Source: a virus. From it: a DNA stretch of 24,309 nucleotides. Positions within the stretch are counted from its first letter, which is position 1. The number at the start of each line of letters is the position of its first letter. Where the stretch lies: IMG/VR virus record IMGVR_UViG_3300025120_007855, positions 1 through 24,309 of that record; one strand, written 5' to 3'. Below the pieces are notes generated by a model. That model saw only the letters and a list, made by a program, of their open reading frames with translations, did no database searches and was not told where the DNA came from. Made by a program: the position numbers and the translations under genes. This document shows positions 15,795 to 21,519 of this stretch, piece after piece.

Positions 15795-16588
15795 GGAGTA
15801 ACTACTAGTTCATTTTGAATGTTAGCAATATCCTGATCCCAGTCAACGAAATTAGGATTTTCGCGATTAAAATGTAGATCATTCAACCAGTTACGATTCT
15901 CAAAAACTTCGTTCCAATCAATATTATCCTTAAACTTTTCAATACATTCAAGGTTTTTGAATTTGACGAAAGTCATTCCATAACTTTCTTTATGATGTTC
16001 AATCATAATATCATCATCTTCAAAATCATTGATATCACGGACACTAGTAGGAAGTCCAAAAAAGTCTGTAACTGCAACATCAGGGCGCTTCCAGAGTTTG
16101 CCACCAATAGTGTCTCCGTAAGTATCCTCTTGAACAACAGAATCCTGTCCTTGAGCACCTAACCAATGAGTGTCATGAAAAACAAGATAACCACCCTCTT
16201 TAAGATGTTCAACCCAAAAATACATTTCGGCTAAAACTTGCTCACGAGTGTGAATGGTATCAATAAAAATAATATCAAAAGGATCTTCGTCCCAGTTTTT
16301 TCCAAGAGTAACACTATCTGCTTGGTAACACATGTAGTTAGGTTTAACAAAACGAGATCCATTACTTTGGAAACCGTCAAACATCAAGTCACAACCGCAT
16401 ACTTGATTGGCATTTACATCTGCATCAATTGACATGATCGCAGATGATGCTCCAAGACGAACGCCCAAATCAATAAACCTTCCATTTTTGAAAGACTTTA
16501 CAAGTTCGGCAAGAACCCAAGCATTAACACCAAGATCACAATGTGGTTCATTGATAAAGTTTCTAATTTCAGTAAGATTAGTAGCCAT
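15791..16588 (-). CDS. Class I SAM-dependent methyltransferase (Methyltransf_24 type)
   Basis: A 265-aa Rossmann-fold methyltransferase. SAM motif I is GRFIDLGVRLGASS (36-49), an acidic post-I segment is CGCDLMF (64-70), and motifs IV and V are DIIFIDTIHTREQVLAE (105-121) and KEGGYLVFHDTHW (130-142). The FIDTIHTREQV and FHDTHW pair is typical of the Methyltransf_24/cephalosporin-hydroxylase-like group, which methylates sugars and small metabolites using a metal near the D...H pair. The last 90 residues are acidic and Asn-rich without a known domain. It lies between an SDR and a GT in the carbohydrate block and starts with an ATG overlapping the previous gene by 11 nt. Confidence 0.8.
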   Translation of the reverse strand: MATNLTEIRNFINEPHCDLGVNAWVLAELVKSFKNGRFIDLGVRLGASSAIMSIDADVNANQVCGCDLMFDGFQSNGSRFVKPNYMCYQADSVTLGKNWDEDPFDIIFIDTIHTREQVLAEMYFWVEHLKEGGYLVFHDTHWLGAQGQDSVVQEDTYGDTIGGKLWKRPDVAVTDFFGLPTSVRDINDFEDDDIMIEHHKESYGMTFVKFKNLECIEKFKDNIDWNEVFENRNWLNDLHFNRENPNFVDWDQDIANIQNELVVTP

Positions 16589-17432
16589 AGTTTTTTTTCA
16601 TTTCATTGAACACTTTTCTAATACCTGTGTCGATGGTAGTTTTAGGAACCCACCAACCAAGGATATAATTGTTTGCCTCATTCCTTTTATCCATCTGAAC
16701 ACTATCTTTAGCAAGTCCAGAACTGATCTTTACATCATATTTTTCAATCAATCCAAAACAACCCTGGATGATATCAGCAATCTCTCTAACAGTATTAGAA
16801 TGGAATGATGTAATGTGAAGTGGATCTTCTGGTTTGAAATCTGTGAAGTTCTCCATGATTGCTTCTAGTCCTTCACAGCAGTCCTCAGCATAGAGGAACT
16901 GACGCTCTTCAGTACCGTCAGTCATCATCTCAAATTGGCCCTCTTCAAACCCTTTATGGATGAAGTCAGTGATGACATGTGCCTTCTCATGATCCTTTTC
17001 AATACCATATACATTCCAGAACTTAACAGTCAGTCCTTTTAATGCAGCAGTATGAAGTTCGCCAACACGTTTCATCACACCATAAGGGGAGTAACTCATG
17101 TTACTCATCTGAGATGAAGCAAAGATAAATCTTTTCTTATGTTTTTCCAATAACTTGAAAGTGTTTGCCATCAAGCGAGTATTGTTATTGACAAACTCAA
17201 AAGTATGTTGGTACTTCTTTAGGTATCGTGAACCGCCAACATCAAAAGCAAGAAAGAATACAAAGTCAGCACTCTCAATTGACTTCTCTATGATAGTGCT
17301 TGGTGTCACTCTCAAATCATATTGAACACCATTTACAATATCAACATTAGTTACATGATGTCCTTTATTTTTTAAGTACTCAGACAGATATGCACCAATC
17401 TGTCCAGCAGATCCTAGGATTGTAATATTCAT
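16578..17432 (-). CDS. NAD-dependent epimerase/dehydratase (extended SDR)
   Basis: A 284-aa extended SDR, slightly short. The nucleotide-binding motif is ILGSAGQIGAYL (5-16), followed by FASSQMSNMSYSPYGVMK (104-121), in which SSQMS holds the catalytic Ser and Y117-x3-K121 the catalytic pair. FWNVYGIEKDHEKAHVI and EERQFLYAEDC are the usual substrate-side segments of nucleotide-sugar epimerases. The substrate cannot be read. Its ATG overlaps the stop of the GDP-mannose 3,5-epimerase gene by 4 nt, so the two might use related GDP sugars; that link is inference. No membrane segment. Confidence 0.82.
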   Translation of the reverse strand: MNITILGSAGQIGAYLSEYLKNKGHHVTNVDIVNGVQYDLRVTPSTIIEKSIESADFVFFLAFDVGGSRYLKKYQHTFEFVNNNTRLMANTFKLLEKHKKRFIFASSQMSNMSYSPYGVMKRVGELHTAALKGLTVKFWNVYGIEKDHEKAHVITDFIHKGFEEGQFEMMTDGTEERQFLYAEDCCEGLEAIMENFTDFKPEDPLHITSFHSNTVREIADIIQGCFGLIEKYDVKISSGLAKDSVQMDKRNEANNYILGWWVPKTTIDTGIRKVFNEMKKNYGY

Positions 17433-18475
17433 TTATTAGCAACCTGGGTAGCAATCCACTTATATGTTTTTCTAATTCCCTCTTCAAGTGTCTGAGAATA
17501 GTCCCATCCAAGTTTTTCGCGAATTAGATCATTATTAGAGTTACGTCCACGAACTCCAAGAGGCCCATCAATGTGATTTTTTTCCACATTTTTACCCGAT
17601 ACTCTAGCAGCAGTATTTACTAATTCATTAATAGTAACCATCTCCTCAGAACCAATATTAACAGGCCCAAGGAAGTCACTATCCATCAATCGTCGAGTCG
17701 CTTCAACGCATTCGTCAATGAACAAGAAGGAACGAGTTTGTAAGCCATCTCCCCACACCTCGATAGATCCACCGATCGATGAGAGTTCAGCGACTTTACG
17801 GCAGATTGCAGCTGGTGCCTTCTCTCTTCCACCGTCCCAGGTTCCTTCTGGCCCAAAAATATTGTGATACCTAGCAACCCGAACAGGAATACCATGGTTA
17901 CGGTTGTAAGCAAAGTAAAGTCTTTCGCTAAAGAGTTTTTCCCAGCCGTACTCCGAATCAGGAGCAGCAGGGTACGCAGATTCTTCACGGCAATCAGGGT
18001 TATCAGGATCGAGTTGGTTATGCTCTGGATACATACATGCTGATCCAGAGTAGAAGATTTTAGTTTTATTATGTCCTGTCATTTCATTCAACTGACGTTG
18101 TTCTTCAAGAACATTCAGATTGATAGTGACAGAGTTGTGCATAATATCTGCATCATTCTCTCCAGTGAATACAAATCCTGCTCCACCCATATCAGCAGCA
18201 AACTGATAGATCTCATCAAAAGGTTCTGCAAACTTATCCGCAATATCTTTGTAGAAGTTACCAAGATATCCAGTGAAGCGTGTACACCGTTTAACGAACC
18301 TAGTATCCCTCAAATCACCAAGAACAAATTCATTTGCTCTAGTAGAGGTAAATTCTGGTTGCTTAAGATCGACTCCACGAACCCAATAACCTTCTTCGCG
18401 GAGTCTCTTTACCATATGACTTCCAATAAAGCCACCTGCACCAAGCACCAGTGCAGTTTTATTATATTCAGACAT
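17429..18475 (-). CDS. GDP-mannose 3,5-epimerase
   Basis: A 348-aa extended SDR that closely follows the plant GDP-mannose 3,5-epimerase, which converts GDP-D-mannose to GDP-L-galactose and GDP-L-gulose. Motifs: LGAGGFIGSH (11-20), FAADMGGAGFVF (92-103), SGSACMYPE (143-151) with the general acid/base C147, EYGWEK with Y176 and K180, GREKAPAA with the second acid/base K219, EVWGDGLQTRSFLFIDECVE (239-258), PVNIGSEEMV, and GVRGRNSNN (307-315). The spacing C-29-Y-4-K-39-K equals that known for the Arabidopsis enzyme (C145, Y174, K178, K217). It is the first gene of the carbohydrate block, behind an extended -10 motif. I know few viral examples, so it is a firm family call with a striking context. 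Confidence 0.93.
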   Translation of the reverse strand: MSEYNKTALVLGAGGFIGSHMVKRLREEGYWVRGVDLKQPEFTSTRANEFVLGDLRDTRFVKRCTRFTGYLGNFYKDIADKFAEPFDEIYQFAADMGGAGFVFTGENDADIMHNSVTINLNVLEEQRQLNEMTGHNKTKIFYSGSACMYPEHNQLDPDNPDCREESAYPAAPDSEYGWEKLFSERLYFAYNRNHGIPVRVARYHNIFGPEGTWDGGREKAPAAICRKVAELSSIGGSIEVWGDGLQTRSFLFIDECVEATRRLMDSDFLGPVNIGSEEMVTINELVNTAARVSGKNVEKNHIDGPLGVRGRNSNNDLIREKLGWDYSQTLEEGIRKTYKWIATQVANK

Positions 18476-18497
18476 GATGAATGATTTTTACTTTATT

Positions 18498-18506
18498 ATT
18501 ATATCA
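18498..18506 (-). promoter_or_regulatory. Extended -10 promoter candidate (TGATATAAT) for the carbohydrate operon
   Basis: TGATATAAT is an exact TGnTATAAT extended -10. It lies 23 to 31 nt upstream of the epimerase ATG and shares bases with the stop codon of the 68-aa gene. The -35 region has no good match, which extended -10 promoters do not need. Host sigma factor recognition would make the operon early; read-through from the CTAAATA late promoter at 18735 is also possible. Confidence 0.55.
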
Positions 18507-18710
18507 GATACCTAGTTTATATGCGATCTTTTCAGAAAGTTCTGTGACACGCGCTTCAAGGGCAGCAAATTTTTCAGGATCTACTCCTCCACCACCACTA
18601 TGAGAATGATTGGAGGTTTCTAGTGCTTGAAGTCTAGCTTCAACTTCGACATCATACTTCGACATCGCTGCACCAGTTGCAGACTTTGCTGCCGTTCCTT
18701 TTGTTGACAT
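18504..18710 (-). CDS. Small late protein with predicted coiled coil, probably structural
   Basis: A 68-aa protein. The N-terminus is Ala, Thr, Ser and Lys rich (MSTKGTAAKSATGAAMSK); residues 20-32 are charged helix; NHSHSGGGG (34-42) is a flexible linker; and residues 48-62 follow a heptad pattern (FAALEARVTELSEKI) that suggests a short oligomerising coiled coil. It starts at ATG 18710 and is served by a T4-type late promoter CTAAATA about 25 nt upstream, so expression during assembly is likely. I recall related small proteins in cyanomyoviruses with no assigned function. It is the last gene before the carbohydrate operon. Confidence 0.72.
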   Translation of the reverse strand: MSTKGTAAKSATGAAMSKYDVEVEARLQALETSNHSHSGGGGVDPEKFAALEARVTELSEKIAYKLGI

Positions 18711-18733
18711 GGTTACAAATGAATACTGTTTGA

Positions 18734-18913
18734 TTATTTAGTGTTGATTAAGTGAGAAATTTTGTGAGAGTGTTTTTCCCACAAAATTTCATAAAAATAA
18801 TATATGATTGTATATCCTATGTTTAAGATAATAGAGGTTGCCAATGATCCTGTGACAATGTAAGCAAACAACATTGACAGGACTCTATATCCAAGTGATT
18901 TAGCAAGTCTCAT
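18734..18913 (-). CDS. DUF2061 family membrane protein
   Basis: A 59-aa protein that matches the DUF2061 pattern: a basic start KSLGYRVL, a first hydrophobic segment ending in TGS (about 11-23), and a second helix (about 27-42) with the ending IIYYFYEILWEKH, close to the family end of hydrophobic residues, YYxHE and W. Two membrane segments are predicted, so it would sit in the host inner membrane. The function of the family is unknown; cyanophages often carry one. I start at the ATG at 18913, which overlaps the upstream stop by 14 nt; an upstream in-frame start at 18952 would overlap by 53 nt and is less likely. Confidence 0.75.
   Translation of the reverse strand: MRLAKSLGYRVLSMLFAYIVTGSLATSIILNIGYTIIYYFYEILWEKHSHKISHLINTK
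18735..18741 (-). promoter_or_regulatory. Late promoter CTAAATA
   Basis: CTAAATA, the cyanophage form of the T4 late promoter, lies 25 nt upstream of the ATG at 18710. It sits in the last codons of the DUF2061 gene, and a perfect 11-bp inverted repeat lies just upstream of it. Confidence 0.75.
18756..18790 (-). repeat. Perfect 11-bp inverted repeat before the late promoter
   Basis: GAAATTTTGTG (18756-18766) and CACAAAATTTC (18780-18790) are exact reverse complements with a 13-nt loop. It lies inside the 3' end of the DUF2061 gene and ends 14 nt before CTAAATA. There is no U-run, so a classical intrinsic terminator is not supported; an RNA end or control hairpin is possible. Confidence 0.6.
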
Positions 18914-19148
18914 ATGAACAAACACGATCTCTAGTATAACAAGGTACTCCATCTGGATCTAACCATTTGGTGTACTCAAAGTCATCAATCGCAGTCAAGA
19001 GTTGCATTTGATTATCTAGAAGATACATATCACTATATCTCTTCGTCCAACTGTTTGCTTTCTGAATACGATAGTCTGGCATATCGTTGATCTCCAACGT
19101 ACCACACTCAACATAACGATAGGGATAACGCTCTAATAAAACTTTCAT
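18900..19148 (-). CDS. Hypothetical protein, second gene of an early unit
   Basis: An 82-aa protein with no family I can name. It is aromatic and charged, with Tyr-rich stretches (RYPYRYVE at 7-14, DYRIQKANSW) and ends in RDRVCSYETC. The N-terminal half could form a small alpha-beta domain; no membrane segment or motif is visible. Its ATG overlaps the stop of the preceding gene by 4 nt (ATGA), and the gene is flanked by the DUF2061 gene, so it is probably translated from one early messenger with both. Expression follows the sigma-70 promoter at 19380-19408. Confidence 0.7.
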   Translation of the reverse strand: MKVLLERYPYRYVECGTLEINDMPDYRIQKANSWTKRYSDMYLLDNQMQLLTAIDDFEYTKWLDPDGVPCYTRDRVCSYETC

Positions 19149-19357
19149 GCTTCTACCGCTTCAAGATCGGCAGAAATTTGTTCCATCAAAATATCATAAT
19201 CATCAAGGGCATCACCTGAAAATACGACGCCAGTGTTCTCATAATAACGACGAACCTTTTTAAGAAGTTTTGGATTCTTCACATCTAGAAAAATTTCTCC
19301 AATCGCCGCACTGCGAAGAATTTGAATGTCTTTCTTGAATTTGCTAGTCAGTGTCAT
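19145..19357 (-). CDS. Hypothetical 70-aa protein, first gene of an early unit
   Basis: A 70-aa helical protein (MTLTSKFKKDIQILRSA at the start) with basic and acidic stretches, including PKLLKKVRRYYENTG and a C-terminal acidic helix DDYDILMEQISADLEAVEA. I choose the ATG at 19357 because a longer frame would start on a TTG that forms the first bases of a perfect -35 TTGACA box, so that TTG would lie upstream of the transcript. No function is known. A perfect sigma-70 promoter ends about 23 nt before the ATG, which marks it as an early gene. It overlaps the next gene by 4 nt. Confidence 0.72.
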   Translation of the reverse strand: MTLTSKFKKDIQILRSAAIGEIFLDVKNPKLLKKVRRYYENTGVVFSGDALDDYDILMEQISADLEAVEA

Positions 19358-19379
19358 TGTCGTGTGTGTTGACGAGTCA

Positions 19380-19408
19380 ATTATAACTGACTTATGTATT
19401 CTTGTCAA
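19380..19408 (-). promoter_or_regulatory. Perfect sigma-70 promoter TTGACA-N17-TATAAT
   Basis: TTGACA (19408-19403), a 17-nt spacer, then TATAAT (19385-19380): both hexamers match the bacterial consensus 6/6 with ideal spacing. The first bases of the -35 box overlap the TGA stop of the upstream 2OG gene. It drives the three-gene unit ending at 18734. T4-like phages use host-type promoters for early transcription. Confidence 0.88.
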
Positions 19409-20025
19409 GCGTCGGTGTCAAAATGAATGTTCCCGGATATGGAGATCCGATAGTCATCTGATGTATAGAAGGGGTAAACCGTATGACGAAGAGCGGATGG
19501 AAATATCACAATCATACCTTCACTTTCTTTCCTAAGATTCAACTCCATAGAATTATCTCCATAAATCGTTTTATAATGAAATTGAAACATAGAGGTTACA
19601 TTTTTTACCGAGTTTGATCCAGTAGTCCTCAGTTCCTCCTCAAGATCATAAGGAATCTTCACCCAAATTACAAAACTAAAAACACCAGAGTGACTGTGGA
19701 CAGGATTGAATTCATGTTTCTTTTGAAAGTTAACCCAGAGAGACTGAAGTTTATATTTTGATAAAGAAGAATTAACTTGTATGGAATCTGGGTACCGATA
19801 TCTCTCGGTATATATCGTAATCATTTTGATACATAGATCCTTTAGGTTATAACCAATGGATGTCTCAAGTAAATGATTTAGACTGTATTCTTTTTCAATA
19901 ATACCAGCCAAATGTTGGTTGTGTGGATTATTTGCTTTGTGTACCTCCTCTGATAAGGAGACGAAAAGATCTGAGGGAACTTCACTAAAAACGAGTCCTT
20001 GGGGATCAAAATCGTAATATTCCAT
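19405..20025 (-). CDS. 2OG-Fe(II) oxygenase family protein
   Basis: A 206-aa protein with a full 2OG oxygenase core: NPVHSHSGVFSFVIWVKIP (108-126) with H110 and H112 as first metal ligands, then GMIVIFPSALRHTVYPFY (170-187) with H181 as the third ligand, and SDDYRISISGN (189-199) with R193 binding 2-oxoglutarate. The HxH...H...R layout and the IFPS..H sequence are as in the phage 2OG family close to PF13759. The substrate is unknown. The gene follows tRNA-Met directly (start ATG 20025) and its stop lies on the -35 box of the next promoter. Cyanophages carry several such enzymes; roles in nucleic acid or protein modification have been proposed but are not proven here. Confidence 0.85.
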   Translation of the reverse strand: MEYYDFDPQGLVFSEVPSDLFVSLSEEVHKANNPHNQHLAGIIEKEYSLNHLLETSIGYNLKDLCIKMITIYTERYRYPDSIQVNSSLSKYKLQSLWVNFQKKHEFNPVHSHSGVFSFVIWVKIPYDLEEELRTTGSNSVKNVTSMFQFHYKTIYGDNSMELNLRKESEGMIVIFPSALRHTVYPFYTSDDYRISISGNIHFDTDA

Positions 20026-20042
20026 AAATTAAGTTACAAAGT

Positions 20043-20114
20043 GCTTCCTGTGAGGATCGAACTCACCTTAGGCAAATTATGAGTTTGCTGCATTCACCAG
20101 ATTGCTAAGGAAGC
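20043..20114 (-). tRNA. tRNA-Met (CAT)
   Basis: A 72-nt cloverleaf: acceptor GCTTCCT with AGGAAGC, D-stem GCA/TGC around ATCTGGTGAA, anticodon stem GCAAA/TTTGC with loop CTCATAA (anticodon CAT), T-arm GTGAG TTCGATC CTCAC. CCA is not encoded. CAT also fits tRNA-Ile2 modified with lysidine; with tRNA-Ile(TAT) next to it, Met is preferred. Confidence 0.92.
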
Positions 20115-20118
20115 AAAT

Positions 20119-20189
20119 AGGACTGCTGGGAATTGAACCCAGTTTACCCCGTTATAAGCAGAGAGCATTAACCAATATGCGACAGTCCC
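20119..20189 (-). tRNA. tRNA-Ile (TAT)
   Basis: A 71-nt cloverleaf: acceptor GGGACTG with CAGTCCT (one G-U), D-stem GCAT/ATGC, anticodon stem CTCTG/CGGGG (two G-U pairs) with loop CTTATAA, anticodon TAT reading AUA, T-arm CTGGG TTCAATT CCCAG. Most bacteria read AUA with a lysidine-modified CAU anticodon, so a genuine UAU tRNA is unusual. It lies 4 nt before tRNA-Met and abuts the 60-aa gene. Confidence 0.9.
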
Positions 20190-20372
20190 TCAAACTCTCC
20201 CAACTAAAGAGAGAACTCCATGAGAGTAGAATGCCAAAAGGATTCCACCTAGGGTAGCACTTATAATTGTAGCAGTTTTATTGTGTTTGTCAATTGCTTT
20301 ATCAATCATTTCCTGGCACTGCTTCTGTGTGATGTAGTGCTCAGGTTTAATTTCCTTCATCCTGTGAGACAT
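20190..20372 (-). CDS. Small membrane-anchored hypothetical protein
   Basis: A 60-aa protein with a charged N-terminal helix (residues 1-32, rich in Lys, Glu, Asp and Gln) and one hydrophobic segment at about 34-57 (ATIISATLGGILLAFYSHGVL), so a single-pass membrane protein. Its C-terminus abuts tRNA-Ile. No family is recognised; its size and topology recall holin-like proteins but there is no lysis gene nearby, so I do not assign one. The ATG at 20372 is in a 26-nt overlap with the gene before it; an internal ATG at 20360 is an alternative. A sigma-70-like promoter lies inside it. Confidence 0.65.
   Translation of the reverse strand: MSHRMKEIKPEHYITQKQCQEMIDKAIDKHNKTATIISATLGGILLAFYSHGVLSLVGRV
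20266..20293 (-). promoter_or_regulatory. Sigma-70-like promoter upstream of tRNA-Ile and tRNA-Met
   Basis: TTGACA (20293-20288, exact), 16-nt spacer, TACAAT (20271-20266, 5/6). It lies inside the 60-aa gene and its start site would be about 70 nt before tRNA-Ile. It would serve the two tRNAs and probably the following 2OG gene. Confidence 0.6.
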
Positions 20373-20508
20373 TTGGGAGATATTTCATTGGATCCGGTTG
20401 CCCCCCTACTATAGCACAAGCTCGTTTATAATAATAGTTGTCTGTTGTATTGTTTTCTTCAAACGTCTCTTTGATGATTGCCCAATTGGCGAATTCGTCT
20501 GGATGCAT
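20347..20508 (-). CDS. Small hypothetical protein (53 aa)
   Basis: A 53-aa ORF that starts MHPDEFANWAIIKETFEEN and goes through an aromatic stretch (NYYYKRACAIVGG) to DPMKYLPNVS; it has no membrane segment. It reminds me of short cyanophage proteins with an F-x-x-W-A-x-I-K start and a YYxRA...G-x-P-D-P core, but the function is unknown. Frame use and codon bias match the neighbours, and its end overlaps the next gene by 26 nt. A TAAATA motif (CGTAAATA, 20544-20537) lies about 30 nt before the ATG and could be a late-type promoter. Confidence 0.7.
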   Translation of the reverse strand: MHPDEFANWAIIKETFEENNTTDNYYYKRACAIVGGQPDPMKYLPNVSQDEGN

Positions 20509-20536
20509 TTACTTGCATAGTGTAACAGCATGATAC

Positions 20537-20544
20537 TATTTACG
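20537..20544 (-). promoter_or_regulatory. Weak late-promoter-like CGTAAATA
   Basis: CGTAAATA shares the TAAATA core of the late consensus but differs at the first two bases. It lies in the 57-nt gap between the 180-aa oxygenase-like gene and the 53-aa gene, with about 30 nt to the ATG. Weak support only. Confidence 0.35.
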
Positions 20545-20565
20545 ATTTTAAGTATCTCTTAATAA

Positions 20566-21108
20566 TTACAATTTCATTTTTATGTCAAAAACAAAACAAG
20601 TTCTTACGTCAGATGTATCGTCAGATACAAAATGAGTGAGATCATGATCATGAATTACTGACATTCCATCTGATAGTTGTAAGTCAGTAAGTTGATCATT
20701 CTCACAAAATGTAAGGTTACACTCACCAGAAACATGGTAGTACAATATGACAACTATGATTTCATATCCCTCTTCAATATCCATGTAACCATGATCATGA
20801 GGATTGACTTTACATTGATTAAAAGTTCTATTGCACCAGGATCTCAAACACTCATGTCCTTTATAATCTTGTCCAAGATATTTTTTATATTTAATTAGAG
20901 TGTATTGCAACCACTCCTTCATGTATCCCTTTGAATCAATAATTTCAAACATGCGATCATCTGAACATGTCGTGATAGAAAACCCATCAGACATATCGCA
21001 ATAAGGTTGCTCTAATGAAAATTTAAAAAGTTCTCTGTCAAGATGATTATTAAAAAGGACATCATTTTTTGCGATGCTAATATCCTTTTCAAAAACATAG
21101 ATATTCAT
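20566..21108 (-). CDS. Putative 2OG-Fe(II) oxygenase-like protein
   Basis: A 180-aa protein. The C-terminal half has a double-stranded beta-helix look and the residues expected for a non-haem iron oxygenase: VNPHDHGYMD with H104 and H106, then VIHDHDLTHF with H159, and SDVRTCFVFDI with R169. This HxH...H...R spacing is as in the other two oxygenases of the window but the sequence is more distant, and it lacks the FPS motif, so the call is tentative. Cysteines are numerous (C37, C48, C87, C92, C99, C130, C135). It follows the zinc-ribbon gene with a 4-nt ATGA overlap, so they form one unit. Confidence 0.6.
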   Translation of the reverse strand: MNIYVFEKDISIAKNDVLFNNHLDRELFKFSLEQPYCDMSDGFSITTCSDDRMFEIIDSKGYMKEWLQYTLIKYKKYLGQDYKGHECLRSWCNRTFNQCKVNPHDHGYMDIEEGYEIIVVILYYHVSGECNLTFCENDQLTDLQLSDGMSVIHDHDLTHFVSDDTSDVRTCFVFDIKMKL

Positions 21109-21350
21109 TTTACATCAAAGTCTAACCTACGTACCTTACGCTTTTTTCTTTCCTCTTGAAAAGCAAGATCTTGATTAGATAGAACTTTATTAGATTTTTT
21201 AATATCCAAATTAATCATAACAACTTTAGAGAGATCTATTGCGGAGACTTTATCTCCCCTTACTGTCATCATGTTTGGACACCCGCAAACTTGTGTCTTG
21301 GTATTACCAATAATTTCTTTGTTACATTCTTTGCATCTTACAGTAATCAT
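21105..21350 (-). CDS. Zinc-ribbon hypothetical protein
   Basis: An 81-aa protein with an N-terminal CKEC (C6, C9) and CGCPN (C22, C24), a four-cysteine set that probably binds one zinc ion in a small ribbon. The rest is polar and ends in a strongly basic tail (EERKKRKVRR at about 66-75), which could bind nucleic acid. No known family name. The ATG at 21350 lies about 20 nt after tRNA-Val in transcription direction; its stop overlaps the next ATG by 4 nt. Similar small zinc-ribbon proteins exist in T4-like cyanophages, function unknown. Confidence 0.78.
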   Translation of the reverse strand: MITVRCKECNKEIIGNTKTQVCGCPNMMTVRGDKVSAIDLSKVVMINLDIKKSNKVLSNQDLAFQEERKKRKVRRLDFDVK

Positions 21351-21373
21351 TTGACATACATTGAATTCGACAT

Positions 21374-21444
21374 GCTCGAAGAGGGGATCGAACCCCCGAC
21401 AACTTGAATGTAAATCAAGTGTTCTACCTCTGAACTATTCGAGC
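21374..21444 (-). tRNA. tRNA-Val (TAC)
   Basis: A 71-nt cloverleaf: acceptor GCTCGAA with TTCGAGC, D-stem GTTC/GAAC, anticodon stem CTTGA/TCAAG with loop TTTACAT (anticodon TAC, reads GUA), T-arm GGGGG TTCGATC CCCTC. CCA is not encoded. It lies 3 nt from tRNA-Asn. Confidence 0.93.
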
Positions 21445-21447
21445 GAC

Positions 21448-21519
21448 TCCTCCACCTGGACTCGAACCAGGGACAGGGTGATTAACAGTCACCTGCTCTA
21501 CCAACTGAGCTATAGAGGA
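21448..21519 (-). tRNA. tRNA-Asn (GTT)
   Basis: A 72-nt cloverleaf: acceptor TCCTCTA with TGGAGGA, D-stem GCTC/GAGC, anticodon stem GGTGA/TCACC with loop CTGTTAA (anticodon GTT), T-arm CCTGG TTCGAGT CCAGG. CCA is not encoded. Its 5' end overlaps the end of the 64-aa gene by 10 nt. Confidence 0.95.

Noticed and set aside
18071-18484. Plus-strand 137-codon ORF opposite the GDP-mannose epimerase
   Set aside because: Shadow of a well-supported gene; composition is low in complexity and shows no motif.
19145-19408. 87-codon reading of the 70-aa gene from a TTG
   Set aside because: The TTG is part of a perfect -35 box, so RNA from this promoter would not contain it.
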